From: Polytrichum commune
Taxonomy: Eukaryota > Streptophyta > Polytrichopsida > Polytrichales > Polytrichaceae
NCBI GenBank assembly: GCA_950295325.1
Contig: OX485805.1
Location: 9,982,501-10,046,500, forward strand
DNA length: 64,000 bases
Direction of reading: 5' to 3'
Part shown: piece after piece, positions 23,759 through 34,500 of the stretch
How positions within the stretch are numbered: the first letter of the stretch is position 1
How the letters are laid out: the number at the start of each line of letters is the position of its first letter
Program-made: the position numbers and the translations under genes
Notes under the pieces: model-generated
Told to the model about the DNA's origin: nothing
Databases searched by the model: none
What the model saw: the letters and a program-made list of their open reading frames with translations, nothing else

Positions 23759-24086
23759 CTTGAGTGACTCATAGGTGGCATTCACATGTCCCTTGTGAAG
23801 CCAAGACTCGACGGCTTCACTGGCTCGCCGGTTCATGAGTGGGAGATGCTTGTTGAGGTTCTGGCCGGAGAAAATCTCAACTATCAGCCTGGATGCATAT
23901 TCTTTCGCCTCATTTTGCTCTTCGCGAGACGTGGTGTTGAAGAAGATGACTTTCAAAAACACGCCAGGATAGTTTTCGGCAAACATGTGACGGGAAGGTG
24001 ACGTCAGGATAAATTTTGCAGCGTCAGGAGTGTTCACAACAACCACTGGATAGCCAAACACCCTCATCTTGTAGATCTCCTTGAAT
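23759..24086 (-). CDS. P450 exon 2: beta-1 to C-helix region
   Basis: Acceptor TTGCAG at 24087, donor AAG/GTACAT after 23759. It encodes FKEIYKMRVFGYPVVVV and then DAAKFIL, the standard strand and B-helix of CYP85-clan enzymes. Further on, HLPLMNRRASEAVESW corresponds to the C/D-helix region. The stretch between NYPG and FSGQNL differs in length from relatives, with about five residues fewer and then six more. The usual W/R-x-x-x-R of the C helix is therefore not clear. Confidence 0.85.
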
Positions 24087-24589
24087 CTGCAATTTAACAA
24101 ATGTGCATTAATTATGTCAGAGGTGATTAGTGTGTGAACGGATAATAAAACTCTGCACAGAGTGAAGTATGTTGTACATCACAAACCCCTGAATTCATAT
24201 ATTATCAACACTGATTTGATCACATCGATTGGATCACATCAAACTGTAACACTGGATCAATGCCCACCAAACATACAAATGCAAGTTAAATCTCAACTTG
24301 TTCCTATTCTTTTTACATTCTGAGGCTGAATTTAAGAATTGAATGAAATCTGCATTTAATTTTGCTAGATGTTGAGTAAGCATTGAAAAAGTATTAGAAC
24401 CTGAACTTTGTGTATCAGCAGTATGCATTGCTCCCTTGCATTAGGAGATGTAGGAACTTGGTAGAGTAACATGAGTAACTAGGTACTAAAGTAACAGTGT
24501 TCCTAGTAATGCCTACAAAGTTGAATAATTTATGAGTTGAATCAATGCTAAATGTTGACTTTGCAAACCTTGAAGGGTATGTGTATCTA

Positions 24590-25925
24590 CCAAGTTTCAC
24601 TTGCCCACAAACGCTAGCCAAAGGGCCTTGACATTTGTCACCTTCTGCTGAGTATCTAGGCTGGGGCTTAGATGACACCACTGGTGAAAGTGGTACATCT
24701 ACCAAAATCCCAGATATTAGGACACATGTGACTGTGAAAGTCACTTGTGTTTGATCAGGGATCTACAATGGACAACAGAGGATGCCCATGGTGATTCTAC
24801 TGTGGGTAAATTAAGGAAGACGTGCCTAATTTAGTTACTTGTCTTAATCAAATACCTATATTTGAGTGGTATGTGTGGTTTGGTGCAGCTCCGAGAACGG
24901 ATACTGAAAAAACATGTTTTTAACTGACATAAATTTGAGACTACATGTGCTTCAAATATGATAACCATTTTAGGTTCAATAGTGAACATAATTTCATGGA
25001 CCTATATACGACCATTTAATGAACATGAAAATCTTCACGTTGATCTAATGAGTAAGATATTCAAATGGAATAGAGAGGCGATGAACTTTAGGGTGTATCG
25101 GATAGCCTCTCATTACATCTCACAAAGTAACCCATGAAACATTATTAGGGCCGGTTTAGACTACAATGAAGAAGTGCACTGTTCAGTGAAGAATTTCTAC
25201 CCAAGCCGAGATTGTTTGAAGCAATGGTTGGTACACCGGACAATATGAAAAAACCTCATGTTGGAGTTCTCGGTAGGTCAAGTGTCTTGTCCGAGGGTTT
25301 GAAGTTGCCCAATATGTTTGACCTCCGGAGAACTCGCCTAGCCAAAAGTGTTGTCATATTGATAATCATGTCATTTCTCATATATGTTTGAAATTTTCCA
25401 CTGAAGAAGTCTTGACCCATCTCGTAGCCGATCATAATGCTCCACTCCCCTAAATTTTTTGACCGGTGCACTTGTTCGCTGTCGTCTAAACCGGCCCTTA
25501 GACTCCCAAGTTTCTTCAATTGCAGTCAATTCGATCAGAGCTTTCAAAATGGAGATTGAATGGGCCCAAAGGCCCTGTTCAAGTTTATCAACCTCTGCCC
25601 AGTACCTAGGATTATGGGTAGATGGCGCCACTAGGAGGTGCAAGTGGGACGTCTACGCCGGATCCTAGATCCTGAGACAGAGGTGAAAATCTCCTAGGGC
25701 CTTCATGTGTGCCAGGTCCGTCTTGACAAGTAACACCAGGTTTCTTCAATTGCAGTCAATCAGATCGGAGCTTTCAAAATGGGAGAAAGCAAATGGCCAC
25801 AAGGGCCCTGAAGTTTATCAACCTCTGCCCAGAATTTAGGAAGTGGGTAGATGAAACGACTGGTGCAAGTGTGACATCTGCTAAATTCCTAAGTATTACC
25901 GCAGAGACGAAGAATTCTAAGTGTA
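24590..25925. repeat. Three copies of a ~140-bp repeat in P450 intron 1
   Basis: Copies at about 24600-24745, 25548-25690 and 25776-25925 share GGGCC(C)TG followed by CAACCTCTGCCCAG or its variant, a GGTAGATG(A/G) motif and a GACATCT/CGTCTAC block. No stable open frame is conserved, so this is called a repeat and not a gene. Confidence 0.6.
25148..25497. mobile_element. Harbinger/Tourist-like MITE
   Basis: Ends are GGGCCGGTTTAGAC and GTCTAAACCGGCCC, flanked by TTA on each side (25145-25147 and 25498-25500), the PIF/Harbinger target duplication. It is 350 bp long and lies in P450 intron 1 between two copies of the ~140-bp repeat. The open frame on its minus strand has no recognised domain. 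Confidence 0.8.
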
Positions 25926-26274
25926 CCAGGCTTTGAAGGGGGGATCCGACCGCTAGGTACAGATGAACCGGTTGAGTTTGAGAAATGGCTGGTCGAAATT
26001 CAAGACTTCAGGAAGAGTACCCATCATGTTAGAGGAATTTGTAGAATACTCGTCGACTCAGTGAAGAAACACCTAAAGATGTCAACATGTAGCCGGTTCG
26101 ACTTTGAAATACTAGGATCTCGATCGATGATGTCCAAGATTAATCTCCCCGGACACTACTGGTACCAGGTCCACCATGACAAGAACTCTCGTGAAGATAT
26201 CCAGGATACATTATAGTACCACCTAGTTCCTTCGATCCCAAATAATTTAGTCAAGAGAGCCAATGTGACTTAAC

Positions 26275-26585
26275 CTGAGGGATTGGTCGTGGAGAAACCA
26301 ATGCAACCCTTGCCACCACATTCACAGGCCTCCGCCAACCAAGGGCAGGCTCCAGCTCACTTCAGGAATTGGTTTAATCAGCCCCAGTTTCGTGTGCGAA
26401 ACTTGTCTTCTCAAGCTCGACAGGTACGTAAAGAATGAGCTTGAAGTAAGGAGGACTCCCAGCAGTACGAGAACCGTCGTCGACCACAACACCCATGACG
26501 CATCACGTGGTGATGAATTCATGCCAACCTCCTCCATCCTCTTGAAAATAATGTTACCAATAGTATGCTCCTGCACACCCGCCAT
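26275..26585 (-). pseudogene. P450 exon 1: membrane anchor and N-terminal PLVG motif
   Basis: The frame begins at ATG 26585, preceded by a good acceptor-like stretch (TTTTTTCTGTGTGCAG), so a 5' untranslated intron is possible. Residues from about 30 form a hydrophobic anchor (STTVLVLLGVLLTSS) followed by arginines. The hinge SWSLPLVGG then matches the family's xWPLVG. TGA at 26324-26322 interrupts the frame. The same frame continues as GLHWFLHDQSL, a typical P450 A-helix segment, up to the donor at 26274 (CAG/GTTAAG). The codon split AG/A joins exon 2 as arginine. Confidence 0.85.
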
Positions 26586-26633
26586 GATGACCTGCACACA
26601 GAAAAAAATGCTTATTACTTAATATCAAAATTG

Positions 26634-26647
26634 ACAGGCAGACAGGC

Positions 26648-26678
<31 letters not shown>
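26634..26678. repeat. CAGA tetranucleotide microsatellite
   Basis: Run of about eleven GACA-type units just upstream of the P450 first recognised exon. Confidence 0.9.
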
Positions 26679-29600
26679 TAGGTACGTTGGCTTTCTAACA
26701 TCAAAACAACATGGGAACTGATCGAGATCAATTTCCGCTATCTCATAGTGCCTGATGTGAACAATTCAGATCCTTGAGAATTCTCATAAGTGGCAACTAC
26801 CTGTAGCACCCGCAGGTGTCAGTGTCATTAGAACCTGATTAGGAGCTGCGAAAGACATGTTTAAGCATGTGCAGTATTTTGGAGGTGCATTAGCATTTGC
26901 TTTTGCATAGTAAGCCTGTAATCTTATAGTTGCTCCGTGTGGCAACTATCTGTAGCACTTGCAGGGATCGCCGTCTTTAGTATTTGATTAGGAGTTGCTG
27001 AACCATCATTTCTAAGAAGCATAGTTTTGGAGCTACCTGAGTAATATAACTGTTTTTAAGACTATAAGTGTTATATATATTTTCTTAGATGTGACATTCA
27101 AGACCTACCTAGGGAGTCTGGATGGTGACCCCTGTTTAAGAAAATTCCTTCTAATTAGTTCCAAAACATACATTTGAAGGTGCAATCCTTCATTAATTCA
27201 GACAGAAATCGTATCATTGGATTTCTTCAATGCGCTCTTTCCAAGCATGTTACTCCTCGTTGTGAATGAACAGATCATCAATCCATTAGAAGTCTTAGAA
27301 ATGAACTTTAAAAGCAATTGGTTCTAAAAGGGAGCGTTCTAAAAGGTGCGCGTTGTTTCTCTTTGTGACATAATAAGTGATCAATTCATCGGATGAAGAA
27401 ATCATAGGAGTCATTTAGATCAAAGAGCTGATCTGTAAGGGAGAGTTGCAACCCCGGGACTGCGTGTTCCTCACAACTGTACTGACTAATACAACAATAA
27501 TTCTTTATATACCTATTAACATCTTTACAACAACAGTTTAGAACGCTTTGGAGCACCAAGCTGGTAATTGAAGGAACGGTGTTGCAACAGACTTGGCTTG
27601 CTTATAATTAGGGTTTGTTTAATTGTTTTTTGAATATCAAAGGTTATATGTGTGTCTTCTTTATGTGTTGACATATATGAGTGGATTAGTACTATGAGGG
27701 TGAAAGGTTTATTGGCTATTGTAGTGATTTGTAGGTAAGAGGTGAGTTTGTTAGAAGTTGTTATTTTTGGTGATGTTACCGGAGAAGGCGAGTAATTTGT
27801 GTATCATAGTGATTAGTCCTCTTCTTGTTGGGGCGTATTGTATGTAAAGGTGCCATATGCATGTGATTCCATCTAATGTGTTTTGTATATAATCTTATAT
27901 GATGAAAATTGCATAATATGTATCTTGTGGATTTATTTTAAGGACATTTGTTTCATATATGAATAGAAGTAGAAATGGACACCATTTATGCTAGTGAGTT
28001 GGTGAATGTCTTGAAGGCTTGTGCTCAGGTGCCCACAATTCCATGTGTGGCATGTGATGGGGTCCAGGCATATGTTTGTATGTTGGTTGTTTGTTGATGT
28101 TATTGATGAGCTAGGGGTTTGGCGTTATTTATATGAGGAACTATGTATTGGTTGTAGAATTTTGAGGGATTTCTTTTACAAGGTATATGGGGTAGGCCGG
28201 GAATAGTTGCTGGAGTGAAGATTGTGATGGGGTGTGGTATAGTCAAAGGAATTGGGCATGTTTGGCTAGATGTGGGAGCTCATTGTCAAGGTTAATAAAA
28301 GGAAAATGTCGAACAATGTGGTATATTCAAGCTTTAGTGTCGTGGAGTTTTTTCTGGTAATATTAAGAATGTTTTGGTTGGATAGATTTAAGGATATGGT
28401 ATGTAGGTCCTAGGTTCAGGAAGTTATCTGTGGTGAGTAGAATAAGGGTAGACGAGTTCCATAATATGTAGTAGTGAACAATTTTGTAATTGGTTTTTTA
28501 ATGTGTGTGTAAGAAATATAGAGGGTTCCTATAAAATTTATGTTTACTATGGGGGTGGTCAAGTTGTTGTTGTATGCATGTTGGGGAGGTTGTATGTGAG
28601 TGTGTTGGGTGTGCTTTGTATGTATATGGAGTTTGCCTTTATTTCCATGTTGTGTGTTTCCCATTGTGTGGTGTTGGTGTTGAGGATCTTTGTGGTTGTT
28701 GGATGTTTGTGTGATGCGAGAATAATACTTATTAGTGTGAAGGTGTGTAGTATGTATTGAGGATATGTTTGTAGAGGATTGTATGGGGTTTGGGATGGGG
28801 GTTAGGTGTATGTATTTTTTTGTATTGTTATGTTGATGTGGTTTTGTATAGGCATTCTTTTTATTAGCATACATTTTAGAAGGATGATAAGATATTGTTG
28901 CAGATACATATTGCATTGAGATTGAGATTGTATTGTAGAATGAAAACATCCAAAATAGTAGGTGTGGAGGAGCATGTGTGAAGGAGAGAGAGTTGAGATT
29001 GTTACAATAAGGCATATGAGACGGTCTAAGCTTGGAAAAATTTACAATAATGGGGGTGGATGTTCATGGGGTGGTTCACGTGGAGGTTTGCAAAGGTGCT
29101 CTCACCACATCTTATGAAGCTCATGAGCTTCATGGAATGTTCCCATGCAATTTATGGTGCTTATATTTCTTTGACAGTAACACACCTTATTACAAGTAAA
29201 AAAATGATACTTTATAATAACACTTTCATGCTTATTATTTCAAAACCTTATTTTTTTGAATAATCTACTTATTATACAACTATTGCCACCCTAGGACATT
29301 TAGTAGCACATACACTTATGCTAGCACAATTAGAACGCTCACCCAAATTTCTTTAGTGCACAATAAATTCACGTTTACATAGCTCCATTTCAGACATCCA
29401 ATCTACACATATTTATGTTCTTTTTGGATTGCGTAGAATCCTATCTTGTGCAGGTCAATAGTAACATGTTCAATGAAACCAACTGAGAGATGAAAAACAT
29501 GTTCCTCCATACTAAGATGTAGATTGGAACCATGGAATACGTCTAACTCTAACTTCTGATAGGCAGATTTCTCCATTACATTTTAGAAGTCAGGAATCCG

Positions 29601-31067
29601 AGCAAAGAGGTCCAAGGAGTCATTCATTGCTATGACTTATTTCTAGACAAAATGAATGCTATGATCTACTGAAGCTGAATCACCTGTGAAAAGATTGCAT
29701 GACTAAGCTCTCACCGGCCAAGTTTGTGGGCTTCAACTAATTATTTTTCCAGGATACTAGGTTCTTGTTAGTGTTCAACTATATTGTATCATGATAATGA
29801 AAGATCTTTCCACCAACCACAAACCTTGCAACCTAGTGATTTAGAGATACATTGCTATTAACTTACTCAACATCTTCTTCAATCTTCATTCTCACTTACA
29901 AGGGGGAAAATAATTCAAATATCTCTGCTCCATTAAATAAGCTAATGTAGGATATCACATCTTTATTATCATGGTGTTAATTGTCATGACATCTTTGAGA
30001 AGACCTCCTTTGCAGATACTGCTTCAAGAGCTTCTCAATTGCAACTACATTCTATCATGACGTCTATAGGTCAAAAGGCATGAAACTACTAGCATTTGGT
30101 CAAACATTCAAAATATGGGACAAACACATTTAATGAATTGCAAAGCCAACGTTTTTCATGCTAAATATGTCTTCAAATCCTAAGATGAGTTAACAAAAAG
30201 TTTCATTGTATTACTACTTAAAGCAACAATAATCTCAAAAACTTGACATAGATGACCACAACATGTCATCCACACCCATGAGTACTATACAATTGATATG
30301 CAAAATCTTCAATGCACTTCAAGTGTTCAAGATTTCAACATGAGATTTGGGATGACATTATAATATTCAAAACATACATGATTTTTGGAAGTGTGTTGAT
30401 ACATAAGTTTGTGGCTTATACCTCTACATGTTGTATAGAAGGTATCCACTAATACATATGCATCTCTTAGTACCCCTATCCATCAAAAGCTCCCCTAAAA
30501 TAGATCAATTTCTAGGATTTCAATCATATGGAATTGGGATACTAATTCTTATGAAAAGGGATTGCAAAATAGAAAAATAAAAATAAAAAATACATATATA
30601 TATATATATTGTGGAAGGTTGGCCACATGATGTGGATGATTGCACTGCAGCTCTCTCTCTCTAGAGATTGCAATCCTCAAGCGGTCAAGTGAAGGAGAAA
30701 TGTTTAGCACCCCTTTCAAGACCTACATTGGAGTTGGTGACACCTGTAAACACAAAAACCACACCGTAAAGAAATCATAATGTAGTTGCCGTGATTGTCA
30801 TTCCTAACCTACGTTGTATTGTGCAACCTACACTAGGATGGGATAACCACCACCTCCATGACCCCACAAAGATGTTGCACACCACATTTCAAAACGTCAT
30901 TGTGCTTCTAGAGACAAATTTGATCATACTTGTTGACAAACCAAATGTAAGCTTTGGACTTGTGATCGCGAGTGAAAGAAGGACAACAATTCTAGTGGAA
31001 CACTAAGAGGAGTCAAAATGAAGAGTTGTACATGAAGATAACCTGAGGATTAGTTTGTGGAAGACGT
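26679..31067. other. Intergenic; T/G-rich segment at 27600-29010
   Basis: No supported gene. From about 27600 to 29010 the plus strand is strikingly rich in T and G and poor in C. This removes stop codons on the minus strand and creates a 199-codon frame of low complexity (many N, T, H), which I do not accept as a gene. A TA microsatellite lies at about 30592-30610. Confidence 0.55.
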
Positions 31068-31454
31068 TCATAAACACACTGCAAGGGTGATTTTAAGACC
31101 TCCAAGGATGCCGAGGATTGTGTTCAACAACGCACTCACGGTGGTACCAACCACCTTCACTACGAGACACACATACACTTCAACAAGTACAATCGCGGTC
31201 ACCTCCGATGGACAAGTGACGACCTCTACAACCACACCCAATAAGGTGGGCACTTTGCACGTGAGTGTTTTGAGAACATCGTCAACAAAGACATCCACGG
31301 TGGCGTTCACACCTATCGTAATGTTGTTCACTATGATAGGCTCGCAATACTCGTTCTTGCAAGACACATAGTGACCGCTCACTTGGGCGGCCATGGCCAT
31401 GGCCATGGCTACGAGGAGCATGAACATGAGAGTAGGCTTGACACTGGAAGCCAT
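31068..31454 (-). CDS. Small secreted six-cysteine hydrophobic protein
   Basis: Intronless frame of 128 codons from ATG 31454; the context is good and a TATA box lies about 105 bp upstream. Residues 1-28 form a signal peptide (MLLVAMAMAMAAQVSG). The mature part starts HYVSCKNEYCEPI and has six cysteines (C-x5-C, then CKVP, TCPSE, VYVCL, AVCL). It has one NIT and one NAT sequon and two valine/leucine-rich stretches, and ends in a hydrophobic tail. The size, export signal and hydrophobic body recall plant cell-surface proteins such as phylloplanin-like or lipid-binding types, but I do not recognise the family. The upstream methionine at 31550 is rejected because it lies between the TATA box and this start. 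Confidence 0.65.
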   Translation of the reverse strand: MASSVKPTLMFMLLVAMAMAMAAQVSGHYVSCKNEYCEPIIVNNITIGVNATVDVFVDDVLKTLTCKVPTLLGVVVEVVTCPSEVTAIVLVEVYVCLVVKVVGTTVSALLNTILGILGGLKITLAVCL

Positions 31455-31556
31455 TGGATCGAGTGAGTGTTGGAAGTAGTAAGCAACTGCGGTGGCAAGT
31501 TTGAGAGCTGTGGAGAACTGATTGCAATGGATGATGAACTCCAAGAGCACTACATC

Positions 31557-31566
31557 TTATATACGT
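31557..31566 (-). promoter_or_regulatory. TATA box of the small secreted protein gene
   Basis: Minus-strand GTATATAAGA, placing transcription start near 31530 and giving a 5' leader of about 75 nt with C/T-rich composition, typical for a plant promoter. Confidence 0.6.
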
Positions 31567-34500
31567 TGCTTCTGGGTGGATCCGTTCACATAACTTTCAT
31601 CTCCATTAACAAAATAAATCATGTCACCTTGCCTGCATCTCCACTTTACGCATCCTCCACCTTTATGATCATGGTGGTTGGAGGCAGACATTGATTGAAC
31701 GATGTGCTGCAATGCTTCTTTTCTTAATTACACCACAACACACAATATCTTTTGCATGGGATAATTCAACTCTGCCATGCACTTCAGCATGTTCTCATGA
31801 GGCGTGTGGCCCTCTCATGGGCAATTCCAGCTCCATCGCAAAAAAAAAAAACCTTGATCGGGAAATTCCGCTACTGAGCTGCTGCTATTTGTGCTTGATC
31901 TGATTCTACTGTGGAGTGTTTGGAAAGCACAACATGGCTACTGACTACAAGCTCTTTGAGCACGTAGGGGTTTGACAATTGAAAGTTTTCACCCCTAAAA
32001 AGCCATACATGATGGAAAATAATTTACTCAGGATGATGTCCATGAGCAAGTCAACAAGCTTTTGTCATTATGAATTCTCTCCATGCATCATCTTGCCTGA
32101 TCACGTCCAAAGTTTCATTCAAGTGAGGCTGCTACCCGCATATGCTCACATTGTCAGAGCCAAGTGCATTTTCACCAATTGATGCGGTGCATTTCAATTC
32201 CGATATGTAGTGGACAGCTATATTTGAGTAGTACATGGCAACATTCATAGTTACCAATTTTTTGTAACAAAAACACGTGTCACGATGAAATTGGCCTATA
32301 TTATACCCAAAAATATATATTCAACCTGCTAAGTTCAAAAACAAAGTCACAGTGAAGTTTTTGTTTTGAGCTTTCAATAATTGCAAGGACCTTACTAAAT
32401 CATGAATCATGTTGCTAAATAGATGAGACATCACATGAATCGATCCAACAATCCAAATTTTGATGGAGCTAAAATTGTCCACAATTTAATGTCACATCAT
32501 TGTCTTGGTGACAACTTGTGGGAGGTTAGAAAAGAAGCGTAGAGTATCCAAAGCCACATCATGGTCCCTTGCCACCTATTTGCTATTTACTGAATAAAAA
32601 GTGCTTCATATTAATGACGAAGAGGGGACAAGGGGTCTTCCGGGCCAAGTCGAAGGCGCTTATTAAACTAAGCTCCACCCAAGCCTCTTGTTGGACTCAT
32701 CTGATTTTGGTTATCGGATGACTTTACCCGAGTGCCATGAAACCCCGGCCATTACACTCTAAACTTTGTAATATCAACCTTCTTAATGTCATTCTTTCTC
32801 CTCTATCCTAAAACCCTATCTTAGTCCTTTTTGTCACATTTCTCTTATTACACCTTGCAAACAAAACCCACACATGCATTTGAACTCAACCCACAAATGC
32901 ACTCCTTTGCATAACACCTTGACAATCCGAAGAACGTAGATGTATCTGATATGTAAGTTAAACTAAACTAGGGCCAATCCTAGAATTATAACATGCATAT
33001 AGGATCCTACGATAGGATTGTATGGTAAGATCCTTTGGTAAAATGTGCATTGTTGATTATAATAGTTTAATAACAATTTGTTTGAGCGTGTTTTTACTAT
33101 TGAACATTTATTTTTATATATCTAACATCAAGAATTTGATATTTGATATTTTCCAATATATGTTAGTAGCATAACATGCAAGTACTCACTATAGATCCAC
33201 ATATCTCACATAAAATTTGAGTATATTAGAAGCGTTATTATGGATGTACCCATAAGAATTGAAGCAACCAAAAAGTCCAAATTTTAAAAATATGTCAAGA
33301 TTTACTTAAATATGGCATGTACATATGTAACTGCTACTAAGAAGTTTGATATTAAGAATTTTATGTTGCATGGTTGATGGTGACCATATTTTGTACATAT
33401 TATATACTTAGCAATTTGTTTGCCAAGTGTGACTCCAATTACAAATCAATTGCAAGCACACTTGCAAATATTTTGTAATATTTGTTTTAATAACTTGAGA
33501 AAAGTTTTCATGACTCACAAAGGATTAGAATCCAACCTCTATTGGAAGGTAGAGAAATTTCATATTGTAAAGGTCTAGGCACAAATTTGAGTCCACAATG
33601 AATGAGATCAAATTTCCTAGATCCTATAGAATTCACTAGTTCATCAAAATACACACGACACCAACGTTTGCATTTGGTTCATGAATGGCTAATTAGAGGA
33701 TCTGCAAACTACCTCTACATTCATGTATTTTTCATATGCCTTCATCCACACCCGCCTTCATCCACACAACGTCGTCCCATGTCTTCTTGAATTACCTCAT
33801 TATCTAATTAACAATGCTAACCAATTGATATTAATCTAACTCCTAAGAGTTAACTTTATTTCCTAACTAGACTGTAAGCCTTAATTAAAACCATGAGCAA
33901 TTTGGATGGCTCACAAGATGCGATGTGCATAACAATAACCATAATTTGAATATCAAAAAAATGATGTACTTTATAAAAAATTCACTTCCAATTTCAAATA
34001 TTGTACTCATGGTATTGACGAGACGATAGATACCAATGGATCTCTCATAAATGCTATCATATTCATAAATATTGGATTATGATTTGCCAAATTGATATGA
34101 ACTAAGCGTGTCGCTAAAGCAAGATAAGACCTCTTAGTGATCTTGTTTGTGACTGTCTTTATTTCATGCAAAATAAAGGAAATTAGCTTAAAGATCATAA
34201 TATAATAAAAAAAACCTCAAGTGCAAGGCCTAGAGCAATCAACAAGAAGCGTAAGGTTAATGAATGCAGAAGAAACCAAAGTCAAAGCAACCCTGAAGCA
34301 AATTCAATTCAAGTTCAAGGCTTCAAAATGTAGCCAAAATTTCAAGACAAAATCCAATACCACAAAGACCATTGGCCAAACTGTGAAGAAAAATAAACCA
34401 CAAGCACAAGACTTGAGGTAGATTCAACAAGCTAAAGTCTAAGCAAGCAATCAAGAGATTTTGTGACACATCGCATCTCCATGACCTTCAAAACGGCTAC

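Larger units (their letters stand above)
8908..26585 (-). pseudogene. Cytochrome P450, CYP85-clan-like, eight exons, probably a pseudogene
   Basis: Eight exons joined by recognisable splice sites give an almost complete membrane-anchored P450: N-terminal anchor, oxygen-binding I helix, ExxR, PxRF and heme-cysteine motifs in the right order. Intron positions match plant CYP85-clan genes, for example before GYTIP and after the heme helix. Such enzymes hydroxylate sterols, terpenoids or hormones at the ER; the substrate cannot be told here. Faults are an in-frame TGA in exon 1 (26324-26322), an in-frame TGA (22953-22951) or frame break in exon 3, a GC instead of GT donor after exon 3, and an I helix lacking the usual acidic residue before threonine. 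The heme motif has lysine where arginine is usual. The final exon is not found. Introns are enlarged by transposons, one to 9.8 kb. A decayed gene is most likely. Confidence 0.85.

Noticed and set aside
28416-29015. 199-codon minus-strand frame
   Set aside because: Low-complexity Asn/Thr/His protein explained by T/G-rich skew of the plus strand; no domain or promoter.
31057-31371. 104-codon plus-strand frame opposite the secreted protein
   Set aside because: It is the antisense shadow of the better supported gene with signal peptide and TATA box.
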